From the NCBI GenBank assembly GCA_024742305.1, contig JANSYQ010000003.1:124001-188000 (forward strand): a DNA stretch of 64,000 nucleotides. Direction: 5' to 3'. Position numbers and translations under genes: made by a program. A model generated the notes under the pieces. It made no database searches. It saw only the letters and a program-made list of their open reading frames with translations, and had not been told where the DNA came from. Below, in pieces: positions 33,880 through 44,600 of this stretch (the first letter of the stretch is position 1; each line of letters begins with the position of its first letter). This stretch comes from a bacterium. GTDB taxonomy: Bacteria > Bacteroidota > Bacteroidia > Flavobacteriales_D > Crocinitomicaceae.

Positions 33880-34596
33880 ATGACAAGAACAAGAATCTTA
33901 ATTATTGCGTGTATAACATGTTTCAGCGCAAACGCACAACAAGACTTCTCCAGTGTATGGACAAACTATGCTCCGGGATCAACACTGTACAATTCTAACT
34001 CCTTTGACGGTTCATTTGAAGTAACAAACGAATCAGGACAAACGTTCCAAGCTGGAGATACACTCTGGGTCGGCTATCAGTTGGATGGTAATTTTTACTC
34101 CTTGGACCTGACACCGGGATCAGCTTCATTTGTGCTACTTCAGAACGATCTCACACCAGGGAGTTCGATCACAACAGGGGCGCCCGGCACTCCAACGATT
34201 GGAGGACTAAGTTCACCCATTCAAGTATGTTGTGTTGTATTTGGTGTTGGAATGAGTAGCGTATCACCTTCTTTCCCCCTCGATGATAACCCAAATGATA
34301 ATACGAGTTGCTTCGTGCTCAACCCAAACAATGACCCATCGGCAAGCATCGAAGAGAACCAACTCTCTTTTATGTTCGAACTTTATGGCTCCACGCATGA
34401 ACTAATTTGGAATTGGGAGACAGGTGCTACTGCTGAAGTTTGTTTGATCAACTCTTTAGGTCAAACAGTCTACAAAACAACAAAATCATTCGACCCGGGA
34501 ATAAGTAAAGAGTCAATTCAATTACAACCCGGAACCTATTATGTCATTGTAAATATTGACGGCCACACCATCCGAAACAAAATTGCTCTGTTGTAA
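33880..34596 (+). CDS. small secreted protein with probable T9SS type A end
   Basis: 238 residues; signal peptide MTRTRILIIACITCFSANAQ, a beta-rich body with three cysteines (QVCCVVFG and TSCFVLNPN), then SIEENQLSFMFELYG and a C-terminal domain with VCLINSLGQTVYKTT and QLQPGTYYVIVNIDG that looks like a type A sorting domain. First gene of the operon; its stop overlaps the next start by one base (TAATG). Function unknown; surface-exposed by inference. Confidence 0.75.
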   Translation: MTRTRILIIACITCFSANAQQDFSSVWTNYAPGSTLYNSNSFDGSFEVTNESGQTFQAGDTLWVGYQLDGNFYSLDLTPGSASFVLLQNDLTPGSSITTGAPGTPTIGGLSSPIQVCCVVFGVGMSSVSPSFPLDDNPNDNTSCFVLNPNNDPSASIEENQLSFMFELYGSTHELIWNWETGATAEVCLINSLGQTVYKTTKSFDPGISKESIQLQPGTYYVIVNIDGHTIRNKIALL

Positions 34597-37001
34597 TGAA
34601 ACGTACTCCCACAATTATCATAAGCTTTTTGTTCATCACTTTGGGAAATTATGTCTTCTCCCAACTTGAAACCTTTCAAAAGGAATATGAGACCAAGTAT
34701 TTTACGCACTGCTACGACATTGCCTCTACCCCTGATGGAGGATACCTTTTGTCGGGAATCCAAGATATGCCGACTGCGAATCCCAACAACCTTACTCCGT
34801 ATATTACAAAACTGGATTGTCAGGGCGAACCGGAATGGACAAAACGATACGCTGCCACGAGTGGGCTCAACAACTCTGGGCATAAAGTTGCCGTGATTTC
34901 AGAAAGCGAATATGTGCTTTTATCGTCCACAGGTGTCACGGGTACATTCAACATTTTGGTTGTAAAAATGGACGCGAGTGGAAATACCGTATGGGCCAAG
35001 GAGTACGGAGGTAATTCAGAAGACAGACCTGGAGATGTCATTGTGCTCTCCGATGGAAATTTAGCGGTTGTTGGCAGCACCAAATCATTTGGCGCCAATG
35101 TAGGGACTCCCTATTCCGATATCTACGCACTGAAAATAAACTCGGCAACTGGGGATATAATGTGGTCCGCAACATTTGGAATTACAAATGCAACCTCAGA
35201 CGGATACGCGGTGGTTGAAAACGACTTAGGTGGTATTGCGATCACGGGGCGCGTTTTTGAATCAAGTACAGTCGCAACATGGGCCCCGATCATTCAACTG
35301 GATGCCAATGGAAACTATGTTTCTACAACATTCTATGGAATGAACGACCGCAATACTATGGGGTTAGGGTTGAGGCGTTCAGAGGACGGAGGGTACTTGC
35401 TTTCGGGATCATCTAATATATTGGGAGTAGATTGGTTCGACTCGAGGCAATACCCTCACGTCATCAAAACGGATGCGAGTGGTGGCATCGTTTGGGGACG
35501 TGTCTTGGAAGGCACACCCAACGCTAGCGGCTTAGGAGGAATTGCCTACTCACCAGTAGATAATGGCGATACCGTAGCCGTAGTGGCAGAAACCTATCAC
35601 TATGTCAATGTTACGCAAGACCCGACCAAACGCATTCTGTATCTTTTGGATAGCGGCAATGGTTCGCTTATCAACGCACGGCAATACAATCTCGAAGGCG
35701 GTCAGTTTCCAAGCATGGATTATGACCTCAGTGGAGGATACATCGTTGGTGCCATGACAGATGAACATATCGGGTCGGGTCCTAACGATCAATGGTGGAA
35801 CGGTCCAATTGTCAATAAACTAGACGCATCGTTTAATTCGGGCTGTAATGAAACAGATAGAACAAGCGTTACCACAGCGCATTCTCCCACGTTTACCGCA
35901 AACACGAGCATTCAATTCGATATAATTGGCACTGGCGGAAATGCCGTAAATCTTCCCGCAGCTGCCGACTCCTTTGCTGTTCACCTGCCTGTTGTAGAAA
36001 CGTTTTGCGAGGCAGAACATAACGTTACTTCAAATTTGATTCTCCCCACACTAGGATGTGACGGAATGGTAGCAAACTTTGATGCTAACCTTAGCTACGG
36101 AATTTTTGACATCACATGGGATTTTGGTGATAATAGCGGAACAATTACTGTACCGAATAATGATACCATTTCACATGTATACGCAGATACGGGAAGTTAT
36201 TTCGTGCAGGCAACAGTGGTAATGTGTGACACTACTTTTACCCTCTCCGGTACGGTAATAACTGTGCCTCAGGATTCCGACGCTACCATCACGCAAATCG
36301 ATGATTTATGTGAAGATGAATCCCTTCTTTTATCTGCCGCAACAAGTGGAGGGAATTGGAGCGGTAACGGAATTACTGATACTGTTGCAGGCTCATTTGA
36401 TGCGATACAAGCAGGCACGGGAACACACCAAATCGTATATACCCTGCCCGGAAATTGTGGCGATAGCGACACTATTGATGTTGTGGTACACCCCAATCCA
36501 AATGCAGATGCTGGCACTGACACAACCATAGTATTTGGTGGTGAAGCAAGCCTACAATACACAGGAACATCGGGTCAACTGAGTTGGTCGCCTTCTGCAA
36601 GCTTGGACTGTAGCACGTGTGAATCATCAATTGCCTCCCCTACTCAGACGACTACTTATACAGTTTCTGTAGTTGATAGCAATGGTTGTACCAATGAAGC
36701 ACAAGTAATTGTTTTGGTGAATAACGATGCCAATATCTTCATCCCAAATATATTCTCTCCTAATGGCGACTTCGATAACGACATCTTTTATGTCTACGGC
36801 GGACAACTCCAACAGGTTGAATTCTTCATTTTCGATCGCTGGGGAGAGCAAGTCTTTTTTACAGATGACATTTTAATTGGCTGGGATGGAAACTTCAAAG
36901 GACAACCAGCACAAAGCGGAGTGTATGTTTATCGATTTTCCGCGACGGACTTCGAAGGTAATCACCTGTCTTTTAGTGGCAATATAACTCTGGTACGATG
37001 A
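34596..37001 (+). CDS. adhesin-like protein with PKD domain and type B T9SS sorting domain
   Basis: 801 residues. Signal peptide (MKRTPTIIISFLFITLGNYVFSQ), about 420 residues of propeller-like repeats (TPDGGYLLSG, SEDGGYLLSG, LSDGNLAVVG), a PKD domain near 500-560 (DITWDFGDNSGT), an Ig-like part, and a C-terminal gliding-motility domain in the last 90 residues (FIPNIFSPNGDFDNDIFYVY, FIFDRWGEQVFFTDD, GWDGNFKGQPAQSGVYVYRF). This is the type B export signal. The PorP/SprF gene follows with a 4-base overlap, the usual pairing. Likely a surface protein for adhesion or gliding. Confidence 0.88.
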   Translation: MKRTPTIIISFLFITLGNYVFSQLETFQKEYETKYFTHCYDIASTPDGGYLLSGIQDMPTANPNNLTPYITKLDCQGEPEWTKRYAATSGLNNSGHKVAVISESEYVLLSSTGVTGTFNILVVKMDASGNTVWAKEYGGNSEDRPGDVIVLSDGNLAVVGSTKSFGANVGTPYSDIYALKINSATGDIMWSATFGITNATSDGYAVVENDLGGIAITGRVFESSTVATWAPIIQLDANGNYVSTTFYGMNDRNTMGLGLRRSEDGGYLLSGSSNILGVDWFDSRQYPHVIKTDASGGIVWGRVLEGTPNASGLGGIAYSPVDNGDTVAVVAETYHYVNVTQDPTKRILYLLDSGNGSLINARQYNLEGGQFPSMDYDLSGGYIVGAMTDEHIGSGPNDQWWNGPIVNKLDASFNSGCNETDRTSVTTAHSPTFTANTSIQFDIIGTGGNAVNLPAAADSFAVHLPVVETFCEAEHNVTSNLILPTLGCDGMVANFDANLSYGIFDITWDFGDNSGTITVPNNDTISHVYADTGSYFVQATVVMCDTTFTLSGTVITVPQDSDATITQIDDLCEDESLLLSAATSGGNWSGNGITDTVAGSFDAIQAGTGTHQIVYTLPGNCGDSDTIDVVVHPNPNADAGTDTTIVFGGEASLQYTGTSGQLSWSPSASLDCSTCESSIASPTQTTTYTVSVVDSNGCTNEAQVIVLVNNDANIFIPNIFSPNGDFDNDIFYVYGGQLQQVEFFIFDRWGEQVFFTDDILIGWDGNFKGQPAQSGVYVYRFSATDFEGNHLSFSGNITLVR

Positions 37002-38041
37002 TGAAAAATATTTGGAAACATATCGCAAGCGGCGTAGTGATTTTCGCTTCTGTACAGTTAAACGCACAAGATATTCACTACTCACAAGTACAAAACACAC
37101 CCTTGCTACTAAACCCAGCGAATACGGGCTTGATCAACGGAACTCAGCGAATTACAGCACAATACCGCAATCAATATGGAAGTGTGGCATCACCCTACAG
37201 CACATATGGATTGATGTTTGACTCAAAGCTATTTCAGAACTCCATTAGAACTGGATTTTTAGGCGCTGGAATAAGCGTGAACTCGGATGTGGCGGGCGAT
37301 TTAAAACTAGGCAACACAAATATTTCTGCTTTACTTGCATATCATGTCAAGCTCTCAGACAACAATTATCTCGGGGCTGGAATTTCAGGAGGATATATTC
37401 AAAGAGGTTTCAATGATGCTTCGGCCGCTCAATGGGGCTCACAGTATGATGGTGCTGGATTTAATGGGGCACTTCCAGGAGGAACAGGAATGGGAACCCC
37501 AGAAAACGTTTTGGATTTTGGCGCTGGTTTGAATTACAGTTTTCTATCAGATGAGCGCACATTCAACACTCACGAGGAACGGAATTTCACTCTTGGTGTT
37601 GCTGCTTACCACGTTAATCAGCCTGAAATGAGCTTTTTCAATACAGGAAATGATCGGCTGGGTATGCGTTTTACGGGACAAGTCTCGGGAATGTTTCCAC
37701 TCAACGATTTTGTATCCATGGCGCCAGGTGCTTATTACCAGCGACAAGGAGGGCAACAACAATTAGTTGCCGGTTCCATTTTCCGCTACTACCTGAAAGA
37801 ATCCAGTCACTATACCAGCTTTGTGAACAGCGCATCAGTGGGGATTGGAGTTCACTATCGAGCCATGGACGCCCTAATTCTATCTGTACAAGGTGAGTTC
37901 AGCAACTTCTTTTTTGGGTTCAGTTACGATGTCAACTTATCGCAATTGACCCCAGCAAGTCGTGGGAGAGGTGGTTTTGAACTCAGCCTTAAATACATCT
38001 ACAAGTCTATCAACACGCGATTTAGACAAAGTCGAATTTAA
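36998..38041 (+). CDS. PorP/SprF family protein (second copy)
   Basis: 347 residues. Signal peptide, then DIHYSQVQNTPLLLNPANTGL, the family opening, and beta-barrel strands up to SPASRGRGGFELSLKYIYK. Partner for the type B adhesin just upstream by analogy with SprB-SprF; the overlap of 4 bases implies translational coupling. Sequence differs clearly from the other PorP in this window, so the two loci are not a recent duplication. Confidence 0.9.
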   Translation: MMKNIWKHIASGVVIFASVQLNAQDIHYSQVQNTPLLLNPANTGLINGTQRITAQYRNQYGSVASPYSTYGLMFDSKLFQNSIRTGFLGAGISVNSDVAGDLKLGNTNISALLAYHVKLSDNNYLGAGISGGYIQRGFNDASAAQWGSQYDGAGFNGALPGGTGMGTPENVLDFGAGLNYSFLSDERTFNTHEERNFTLGVAAYHVNQPEMSFFNTGNDRLGMRFTGQVSGMFPLNDFVSMAPGAYYQRQGGQQQLVAGSIFRYYLKESSHYTSFVNSASVGIGVHYRAMDALILSVQGEFSNFFFGFSYDVNLSQLTPASRGRGGFELSLKYIYKSINTRFRQSRI

Positions 38042-38050
38042 AACTGTGTC

Positions 38051-39967
38051 ATGCAAACATCAACTTTCTTACTACTACAACTGCGATTTTTTGCTTTGAC
38101 TCTCATGTCATTACTTCCATTTCATGGGGCAGCTCAAAGCACCTTTTTCAAATCCTACAATTCAGGCACCAACCTGAGTAGTGCCATATTCGATGAGCTG
38201 AACAATACCGTGTATCTCTCGGGACGAAATGGAAACAACGGAAATGATGCCGTAATACTTCAAGTTTCCGACCTTGATGGCACTGCAAACTGGGTTTTGG
38301 CAGATGATGGGGATGACAGAAATGGACCATCTAGTAATCAAATGTGGGACGAATTTTCCGACATTCAATTGAATAGTGCTGGAAGCATTATTGGTGGCGG
38401 GCTTTCCACCTCTTATTCCGATGGGCAAGGACGATTTTATCTCGCCGAATACAGCAATACTGGCGTTAACCAATGGTCGGCTGACGACGATTACGCGGGC
38501 AATCAAGGCGATGTAATCGGCGCTATTTCGTTACTTCCAAACGATAGTATTTTTTCAGCTGGAACCACCTCCAATGGACAAATGATTGCGTATTCAAAAT
38601 ACGATGCCAATGGCGACAACAATGACTTAATCACCCTACTGACGCCCTACGGGTTCAATCAAATTGAAGCATCGGCAATGAAGTCGAACGGTGCCTTTGT
38701 GGTTTGTGGTTTTACCAATGCCTTCAGCGGAACTTACGCTATGATTTTTCAAGTAAATCGCGATGGAACAACACTGGATTGGTTCAAAACCTATCATTTA
38801 GGCGGATCTATCGGCTACACGAACCAATACGTTTTCTTTGATATTCTCGTCGACTCCAACGACGATATTCTCATTGCTGGGTATACCGATCACTCCTCGT
38901 ATACAGCAGGTGGTTACGATCAGTTTGTTACGAAGTTTGATGGCTCAGGAAACGTTATTTGGAGCACGTTGTACGGAATGGCCAATGAAGATCAGGCCTA
39001 CGGGTTAACACTAAAAGGAGATGGCTCGATATTAACAACAGGAAGAATTGATCCTGTTGGTGCCCCCATCAACGCTGACTTAAGCATTTCTGCCCTTGAC
39101 GCCAATGGAAACTTCCAATGGATGACTGGAATTGCGAACCCATTAAGTCCTACTGACAACGAACGTGGCATTGCCATTCAAGAAATGGGCGATTTATCCA
39201 TCATGGTTGCAGGACACGTTCCTGGTCAAAAAATGCTCTTGATGCGCACAGGTTCTACGGGAGAGGTACTAGGTTGTAACGCACATACTTCATATGTTCC
39301 TACGGTTGTTGATATCACTTCAGAGTGGACAGTAACTGACCGAGTATTCGATGTTCCTTCCTTTAACTATTTTCCAAACACCGCAGTAACTCCGGGCTCC
39401 ATCGTACCAGTAGAAACTACAGCTGGAGCCATGGGCACTACCGACCTCTGCCCTATTACTGTTTTACCTGTAACGATGGGAGAAATGGCTGTGGATTGCT
39501 CCGGATCAGATGCATTCACGTTGCACTGGCAAACCCTTTCAGAACTAAATAATCACTATTTCAGCATATACGGCGGAAACGATCTCATTAATTGGGAACG
39601 AATCGCCGTGATTAATGGTGCTGGCAACTCCAACAATGTTACTTCCTACTCTTGGACATCCGAAATACCTTATGAGTATGTGTTCATTGAGCAGACGGAC
39701 TTCAACGGAGCAACAGAACGATTTGATCCTATGAGCGTTGGTCAGTGCTTCGAAGATGAATTACATATTTATCAGCAAAACGGACAGTTGTACGTCAGCG
39801 GAAGCGATATTCTCGAAATGCAATTACTCGACACTAAAGGGCGCATTATCAGCATACTACCCAAGGAGCAATACTTTGTTCCAATAGAACATCTATCTAG
39901 CGGCGCTTACATTCTTCAAATCCACGTAAAAAACAAAGGTTGGATGTGTAGGAAGTTGATACTGTGA
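38051..39967 (+). CDS. secreted repeat protein with T9SS type A sorting domain
   Basis: 638 residues, signal peptide ending near GAAQS, then propeller-like repeats as in the adhesin two genes upstream (FVTKFDGSGNVIWSTLYG, LKGDGSILTTGR, ISALDANGNFQWM). A C-terminal beta domain near 470-560 (VDCSGSDAFTLHWQTLSELNNHYFSIYG) is a fibronectin-like module found in front of many type A signals; the end LHIYQQNGQLYVSGSDI ... LSSGAYILQIHVKNKGW is the sorting domain. Nine bases after the PorP stop, so last gene of the operon. Confidence 0.82.
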   Translation: MQTSTFLLLQLRFFALTLMSLLPFHGAAQSTFFKSYNSGTNLSSAIFDELNNTVYLSGRNGNNGNDAVILQVSDLDGTANWVLADDGDDRNGPSSNQMWDEFSDIQLNSAGSIIGGGLSTSYSDGQGRFYLAEYSNTGVNQWSADDDYAGNQGDVIGAISLLPNDSIFSAGTTSNGQMIAYSKYDANGDNNDLITLLTPYGFNQIEASAMKSNGAFVVCGFTNAFSGTYAMIFQVNRDGTTLDWFKTYHLGGSIGYTNQYVFFDILVDSNDDILIAGYTDHSSYTAGGYDQFVTKFDGSGNVIWSTLYGMANEDQAYGLTLKGDGSILTTGRIDPVGAPINADLSISALDANGNFQWMTGIANPLSPTDNERGIAIQEMGDLSIMVAGHVPGQKMLLMRTGSTGEVLGCNAHTSYVPTVVDITSEWTVTDRVFDVPSFNYFPNTAVTPGSIVPVETTAGAMGTTDLCPITVLPVTMGEMAVDCSGSDAFTLHWQTLSELNNHYFSIYGGNDLINWERIAVINGAGNSNNVTSYSWTSEIPYEYVFIEQTDFNGATERFDPMSVGQCFEDELHIYQQNGQLYVSGSDILEMQLLDTKGRIISILPKEQYFVPIEHLSSGAYILQIHVKNKGWMCRKLIL

Positions 39968-40087
39968 TAATTGATAAAACAGAGTTTTCAAATGGGGCAT
40001 AAATTAGCACCAAAGTAACTCCATCATTTGCTGCCATTCAGCTTGAAGAGGTAATTATTCTTATCTTATTCACTCAGTGTGATTAAA

Positions 40088-41041
40088 ATGAGATCAACTA
40101 CCTTTTTCTTTCTGCTCCTAATCTTCCTATCGAGTTGCTCAAGTAACAAGAAAGATGACGGTCCATCTATTAAAGACCCAACCAAGAGAAATGAAAATTG
40201 GTGTTGGTTTGAAGATGCTGATACTGGAGAAGCCAAATGGATCAAGGTGAAGGGCGGCAGAAATGTTGTGCAAAACGGAAAATACACCTTGTTTTATTCT
40301 AATGGAGCAATTCGAGAAAAGGGAATTATGAGAAATGGTAAAAATGTAGATACAACTCGAATCTATAGTCCCAAAAAGTTTGAGCTTGTCAAGTACTACT
40401 TCCGTGATAGCATAACAGATTCAATAAAAGTACGCTACCCAAAAGACGGTCAATTTAAAATTCTTTATGCCAACCTAAACCCTTGCGAGGAGGGGTTTGC
40501 AAAGAATCAACTGCGAACTGGACTTTGTAAAAGCTATTATAAAAATGGTGCTAGAAGATCAATATCTCGATACGACAACGGTGAAATGAATGGAGAAAAT
40601 AAATTTTGGAACAAATCTGGAATCTTGATTGATCATTCATATTGGAAGAATGGCAAACAAGATGGCCTAGCACTTCTCTATTATGAAAATGGAAAGTTTA
40701 AAGAGAAATGCCATTGGAAGAATGCTAAACTAGACGGTTTAGCACAGTCTTATTACGAAAATGGAAACCTCAAAGATAAGAGCTATTGGAAAAACGGTAA
40801 ACAAGAGGGGCCCACACTTTTTTACTTCGAAAATGGTAACCTTGAAGAAAAGTGTTATTGGAAGAACGGAAAACTAAACGGACCATTCGAACTGTATCAC
40901 AAGAATGGAGAAATTAAAGAGAAGGGAATAGCTGAAAATAACATGGTTATTGGCAAAGTCAGCTTGTTCGATGAAGACGGGAAGCTTTACCAAGTAGACA
41001 CATACGTCGATGGCGAAATTGTAGAGACCGTAGAATATTGA
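40088..41041 (+). CDS. MORN_2/YwqK-like repeat lipoprotein
   Basis: 317 residues; lipobox LSSC (MRSTTFFFLLLIFLSSC, Cys17). The second half is a string of 24-residue repeats of the YwqK/MORN_2 type: WKNGKQDGLALLYYENG, WKNAKLDGLAQSYYENG, WKNGKQEGPTLFYFENG, WKNGKLNGPFELYHKNG. Database entries call such proteins YwqK-family antitoxins, but a toxin gene is not seen here and the lipoprotein signal argues for an envelope role. Start at 40088 chosen to give the signal peptide; a GTG nine bases upstream is possible. Lies alone between the adhesin operon and the tRNA gene. Confidence 0.8.
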   Translation: MRSTTFFFLLLIFLSSCSSNKKDDGPSIKDPTKRNENWCWFEDADTGEAKWIKVKGGRNVVQNGKYTLFYSNGAIREKGIMRNGKNVDTTRIYSPKKFELVKYYFRDSITDSIKVRYPKDGQFKILYANLNPCEEGFAKNQLRTGLCKSYYKNGARRSISRYDNGEMNGENKFWNKSGILIDHSYWKNGKQDGLALLYYENGKFKEKCHWKNAKLDGLAQSYYENGNLKDKSYWKNGKQEGPTLFYFENGNLEEKCYWKNGKLNGPFELYHKNGEIKEKGIAENNMVIGKVSLFDEDGKLYQVDTYVDGEIVETVEY

Positions 41042-41121
41042 TTCTCCAAATATTTCTTTGAATGCCGGTAAAATTTACAACATCAAAGAACAGCAGAACC
41101 AAACGATTTCAAGGACTATCA

Positions 41122-41148
41122 TTGTCCCACTGTGGCTGGAACTAGAAT
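41122..41148 (-). repeat. partial copy of the tRNA-Gln 3' end
   Basis: ttgtcccactgtggctggaa (41122-41141) plus ctaga resembles the T-arm and acceptor end of tRNA-Gln at 41206-41232, same orientation: about 22 of 26 positions match with one gap. It begins 84 bases downstream of the tRNA end. Such partial copies are typical of integration (att) scars, but no integrase or element remains here. Confidence 0.5.
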
Positions 41149-41172
41149 TGCCTAGATTATTGACTACAAAAC

Positions 41173-41201
41173 AAAAAAAGGAGCTACTCTCGTAACTCCT
41201 T
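41173..41201 (-). terminator. terminator of tRNA-Gln
   Basis: On the minus strand aaggag (41201-41196) pairs with ctcctt (41183-41178), then a T-run (complement of 41173-41179). Directly downstream of the tRNA. Confidence 0.8.
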
Positions 41202-41205
41202 CTAG

Positions 41206-41278
41206 TTGTCCCACTAGGGCTCGAACCTAGACTCTTCTGAACCAAAATCAGACGTGTTGCCAGTTACACCATGGGACA
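41206..41278 (-). tRNA. tRNA-Gln (anticodon TTG)
   Basis: 73 bases on the minus strand. Acceptor stem tgtccca/tgggaca (41278-41272 with 41213-41207), anticodon stem tctga/tcaga around ttttggt giving anticodon TTG, T-arm tctag-gttcgag-cctag. Discriminator A; CCA is not encoded. It is a single gene with its own terminator. Confidence 0.95.
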
Positions 41279-41601
41279 GTTTCACAACGTTCTCCGTTAA
41301 CTAACGTGTTTGGCGTTGGGTGCCTTACAAAGGCGAGGGCAAAAATAGCAACAAAAATTAATTCAGCAAAAAAACACAGAAAAATTCATTTCGCTTTTTT
41401 TTAACGCAATTTCACCAAACACTAAATAACGCCACAACAGACTGTTTATCAACTATTCAAGTTTTACACAAGTAATGCACCAAAAGGAATTGGCATTTTT
41501 TCACTTTTACGCATTCATTGTCAAGGTTGAATTTTTTAAATTCGCATTGCCGCGAAGGCTGGGCTTTGTATTGCCCAAACTTTACTTTATAACCAAGAAG
41601 A
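41279..41601. other. gene-free spacer between tRNA-Gln and the GT117 gene
   Basis: AT-rich. A minus-strand TATTTTTG (41348-41341) could be the tRNA -7 element with a 60-base leader, but no TTG fits. A perfect small palindrome gaattttttaaattc lies at 41531-41545. No ORF or clear RNA is seen. Confidence 0.5.
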
Positions 41602-44600
41602 ATGGACTACAAGAAAATTAACACCTACCTCGGTTGGCTTATTTTTATCATCGCCACTACGGTATATTTCATTACCCTCGAAGACTCAGTGAGTTTATGG
41701 GATTGTGGTGAGTACGTAACAGCCGCTTACAAATTAGAAGTAGGTCACCCGCCGGGAGCACCGCTATTTATGGTCCTAGGACGCCTATCTTCCTTCTTTG
41801 CTGACCCTGAAAATGTGGCCGTTTGGATCAACCGACTGTCTGCATTATCAAGCTCGGCAACCATACTCTTTATGTTTTGGTCCATTACCCTCTTGGTGAA
41901 AAAGATGATCCTTCGCACCAAAGACGCACTCGAAACAGGTGACAAAATTGCCATTTTTGGTAGTGCCGTTGTTGGATCACTCGCTTATACTTTCTCTGAT
42001 TCATTTTGGTTCTCCGCAGTTGAGGGCGAGGTATACGCAATGTCTTCATTGTTCACCGCCATCATCTTTTGGGCCGCCCTTAAGTGGGATGAGGAAATGA
42101 TTCGTGTGCAACAAGGGAAACTCGTTCCGAAAAATGTTTCACCCGACCGTTGGATGCTTCTCATCATGTTTATGCTGGGGCTAGCAGTCGGAGTCCACTT
42201 GTTGGGTATTCTTGTGGTTCCTGCCATTGCCTATGTGGTGTACTTCCGATACAATGGAATCTCCTCCAGATTCTTCCAAATCTACATCGGTGTAGCAATT
42301 TTCAGCGTCGTTGTAGGAATCTTTAAAATGGGGAACGGATTCGGGGATGCCGTAATTGAAATCGTGAAGCAAGGTGTTGTTCTCGGTATCCTGTACGGAC
42401 TTTTCCTTTGGTCGAAAACGCAAAAAATTATCGAATTCCTTCTAGTAGGATTGATGTCCATCGTACTATTGAGCTTCATTCAAGACGGTGTGATTACAGG
42501 ATCCATTTCCTTCGCATCCTTCCTAGAAATTACGATGGTAAACTCTATTGGATTGCCATTCTACTCAGGAACAGTTCTCTTCTTCCTCATATTGATCGGA
42601 CTGTTCGTGTACATGTTGCGCCGATCTCGAAAAAGTGGAAACAGAGCAATTTACAGTGCCGTAATGGGATTGTTGCTTCTTTTGATTGGTTACGGTTCCT
42701 TCGCAGTTATCGTGATCCGTTCGAATGCCAATACACCATTGGATGAAAACGATCCTGAAAACTTAGTAACACTTCACTCCTACTTGAAACGTGAGCAGTA
42801 CGGTTCGGCGCCTTTGGCTTACGGACAGTTTTGGAACTCACGTGAGAGCGGAGGTAAGTTTATGGATGTCGGAGGCGGACAAAAACAATGGAACGCCGGT
42901 GCCGATAGAACGAATTGGGACGACCAAGCACCAATTCACTTACGCCGCTTTGTTGTAAAACAAGGAGAAGACGTTATTCGTGCCTTCCAAAGTGAAGCAA
43001 GTGCAAAAGATTTTGCTAAAAAGAACAAAGGACTGACAATTGAAGAAACGTACTTTGTTTCCAATGAAGACTCAAGAGAAGGAGCTATTCCAACATACTC
43101 GCAAAACACCTTGTTCCCGCGTATGTATTGGTCAGCGGACCCTTCACGTACAGCATCCTACAAAGATTGGTCGGGATACAACCGAAATTCTGATGCAACT
43201 ACAGAAATAGGTAAAGATGGAGAGCGCATCCCAACCATGGGAGAAAACTTGACCTTCTTCTTCCGTTACCAAGTAAATTGGATGTACTGGCGTTATTTCC
43301 TTTGGAACTTCTCCGGTCGACAGAACGATATTCAAGGAAGTCGCGGGGCTGCAATGCGAGGCAACTGGCTTTCCGGGTACAGCGTAGTGGATAACGCTCG
43401 ATTGGGAGACCAAAGCGCTGCACCATATTATACGAAGGAGAACAAAGCAAATAACAATTTCTTCCTCTTGCCATTGGTTTTAGGATTGATTGGCTTGTTC
43501 TTCCACGCATACCGCTCACCGAAGCAGGCATTCGTCCTCTTCTTAGCCTTCCTTTTCACAGGATTAGCAATTGTCGTCTATCTGAATCAGAAACCGTTAG
43601 AACCTCGTGAGCGAGATTACGCCTACGCCGGATCCTTCTATTTCTTTGCTATGTGGATAGGAATGGGCGTCTTTGGACTCTATGAAACGTTTAAAAATAT
43701 ATCGAAGGAGACTCTGAAAAGGCTGGGATATGCAGCCGGAGGTGGACTCTTTATCTTCTTCCTGTTCGATATGGGATCTCCAGTTGGAATGCCGGCAACT
43801 ATAGGATGGTTTATTGTCCTCTTGCTGATCGGAGTGCTCATGGGAATCATGTATGGCTTGAAGAAAGTCACACAGAAAAATACGCACGGTGCTGTTGTGG
43901 CCGGAGTATTGGCTCTTGCAGTTCCTATTTTAATGGGAATGGAAGGTTGGGACGATCACGATCGTAGTAACAAAACCTCAGCGCACGACTTGGCATACAA
44001 CTACTTGGTGTCATGTCAACCAAACGGAATCATCTTCACAAATGGAGATAACGATACCTTCCCACTTTGGTATATGCAGGAGGTTGAGGAGAAGTTCACC
44101 GACAGACGTGTTTGTAACCTATCGTTGATGCAGACCGACTGGTACACGAACCAAATGAAGATGAAAGCGTACGAATCTGAGCCGCTTCCAATTAAGTTCA
44201 CGGAAGATCAAATTTTGATGAACTATGGAGGAACGGATCAGGTATTCTTCAAACGATTGATTGATTTGATTGGAGAAGACATGAAAGATGAGAAGATCAT
44301 CAAGCGCATGTTGAAACTTCGTATCAAGCAGAATCCAGATATGGCGATGCAGAAAACACAAGGGTTGATCAATGCGATCCCTCAGATTTTGGCAGGCGCG
44401 CAAGGAAGTACACCTCAAATGGATAAGCAAATCCGCCAATATATCGCGATTGCTAACAAACCATTGAAAGGAGATACGACCAATTTCATCTATGAGAAAT
44501 TAGTCATTGGTATGCGCATCTTCACCGATGCACAGAGCGGAACCATTCAATTGGATCAATCGAAAGTCAGTTTGATCAATAAGCACGTATTCAAATTCGA

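Noticed and set aside
40088-41041. Toxin-antitoxin pair, since database names for YwqK-type proteins include 'antitoxin'
   Set aside because: The protein has a lipoprotein signal and no partner toxin gene is near.
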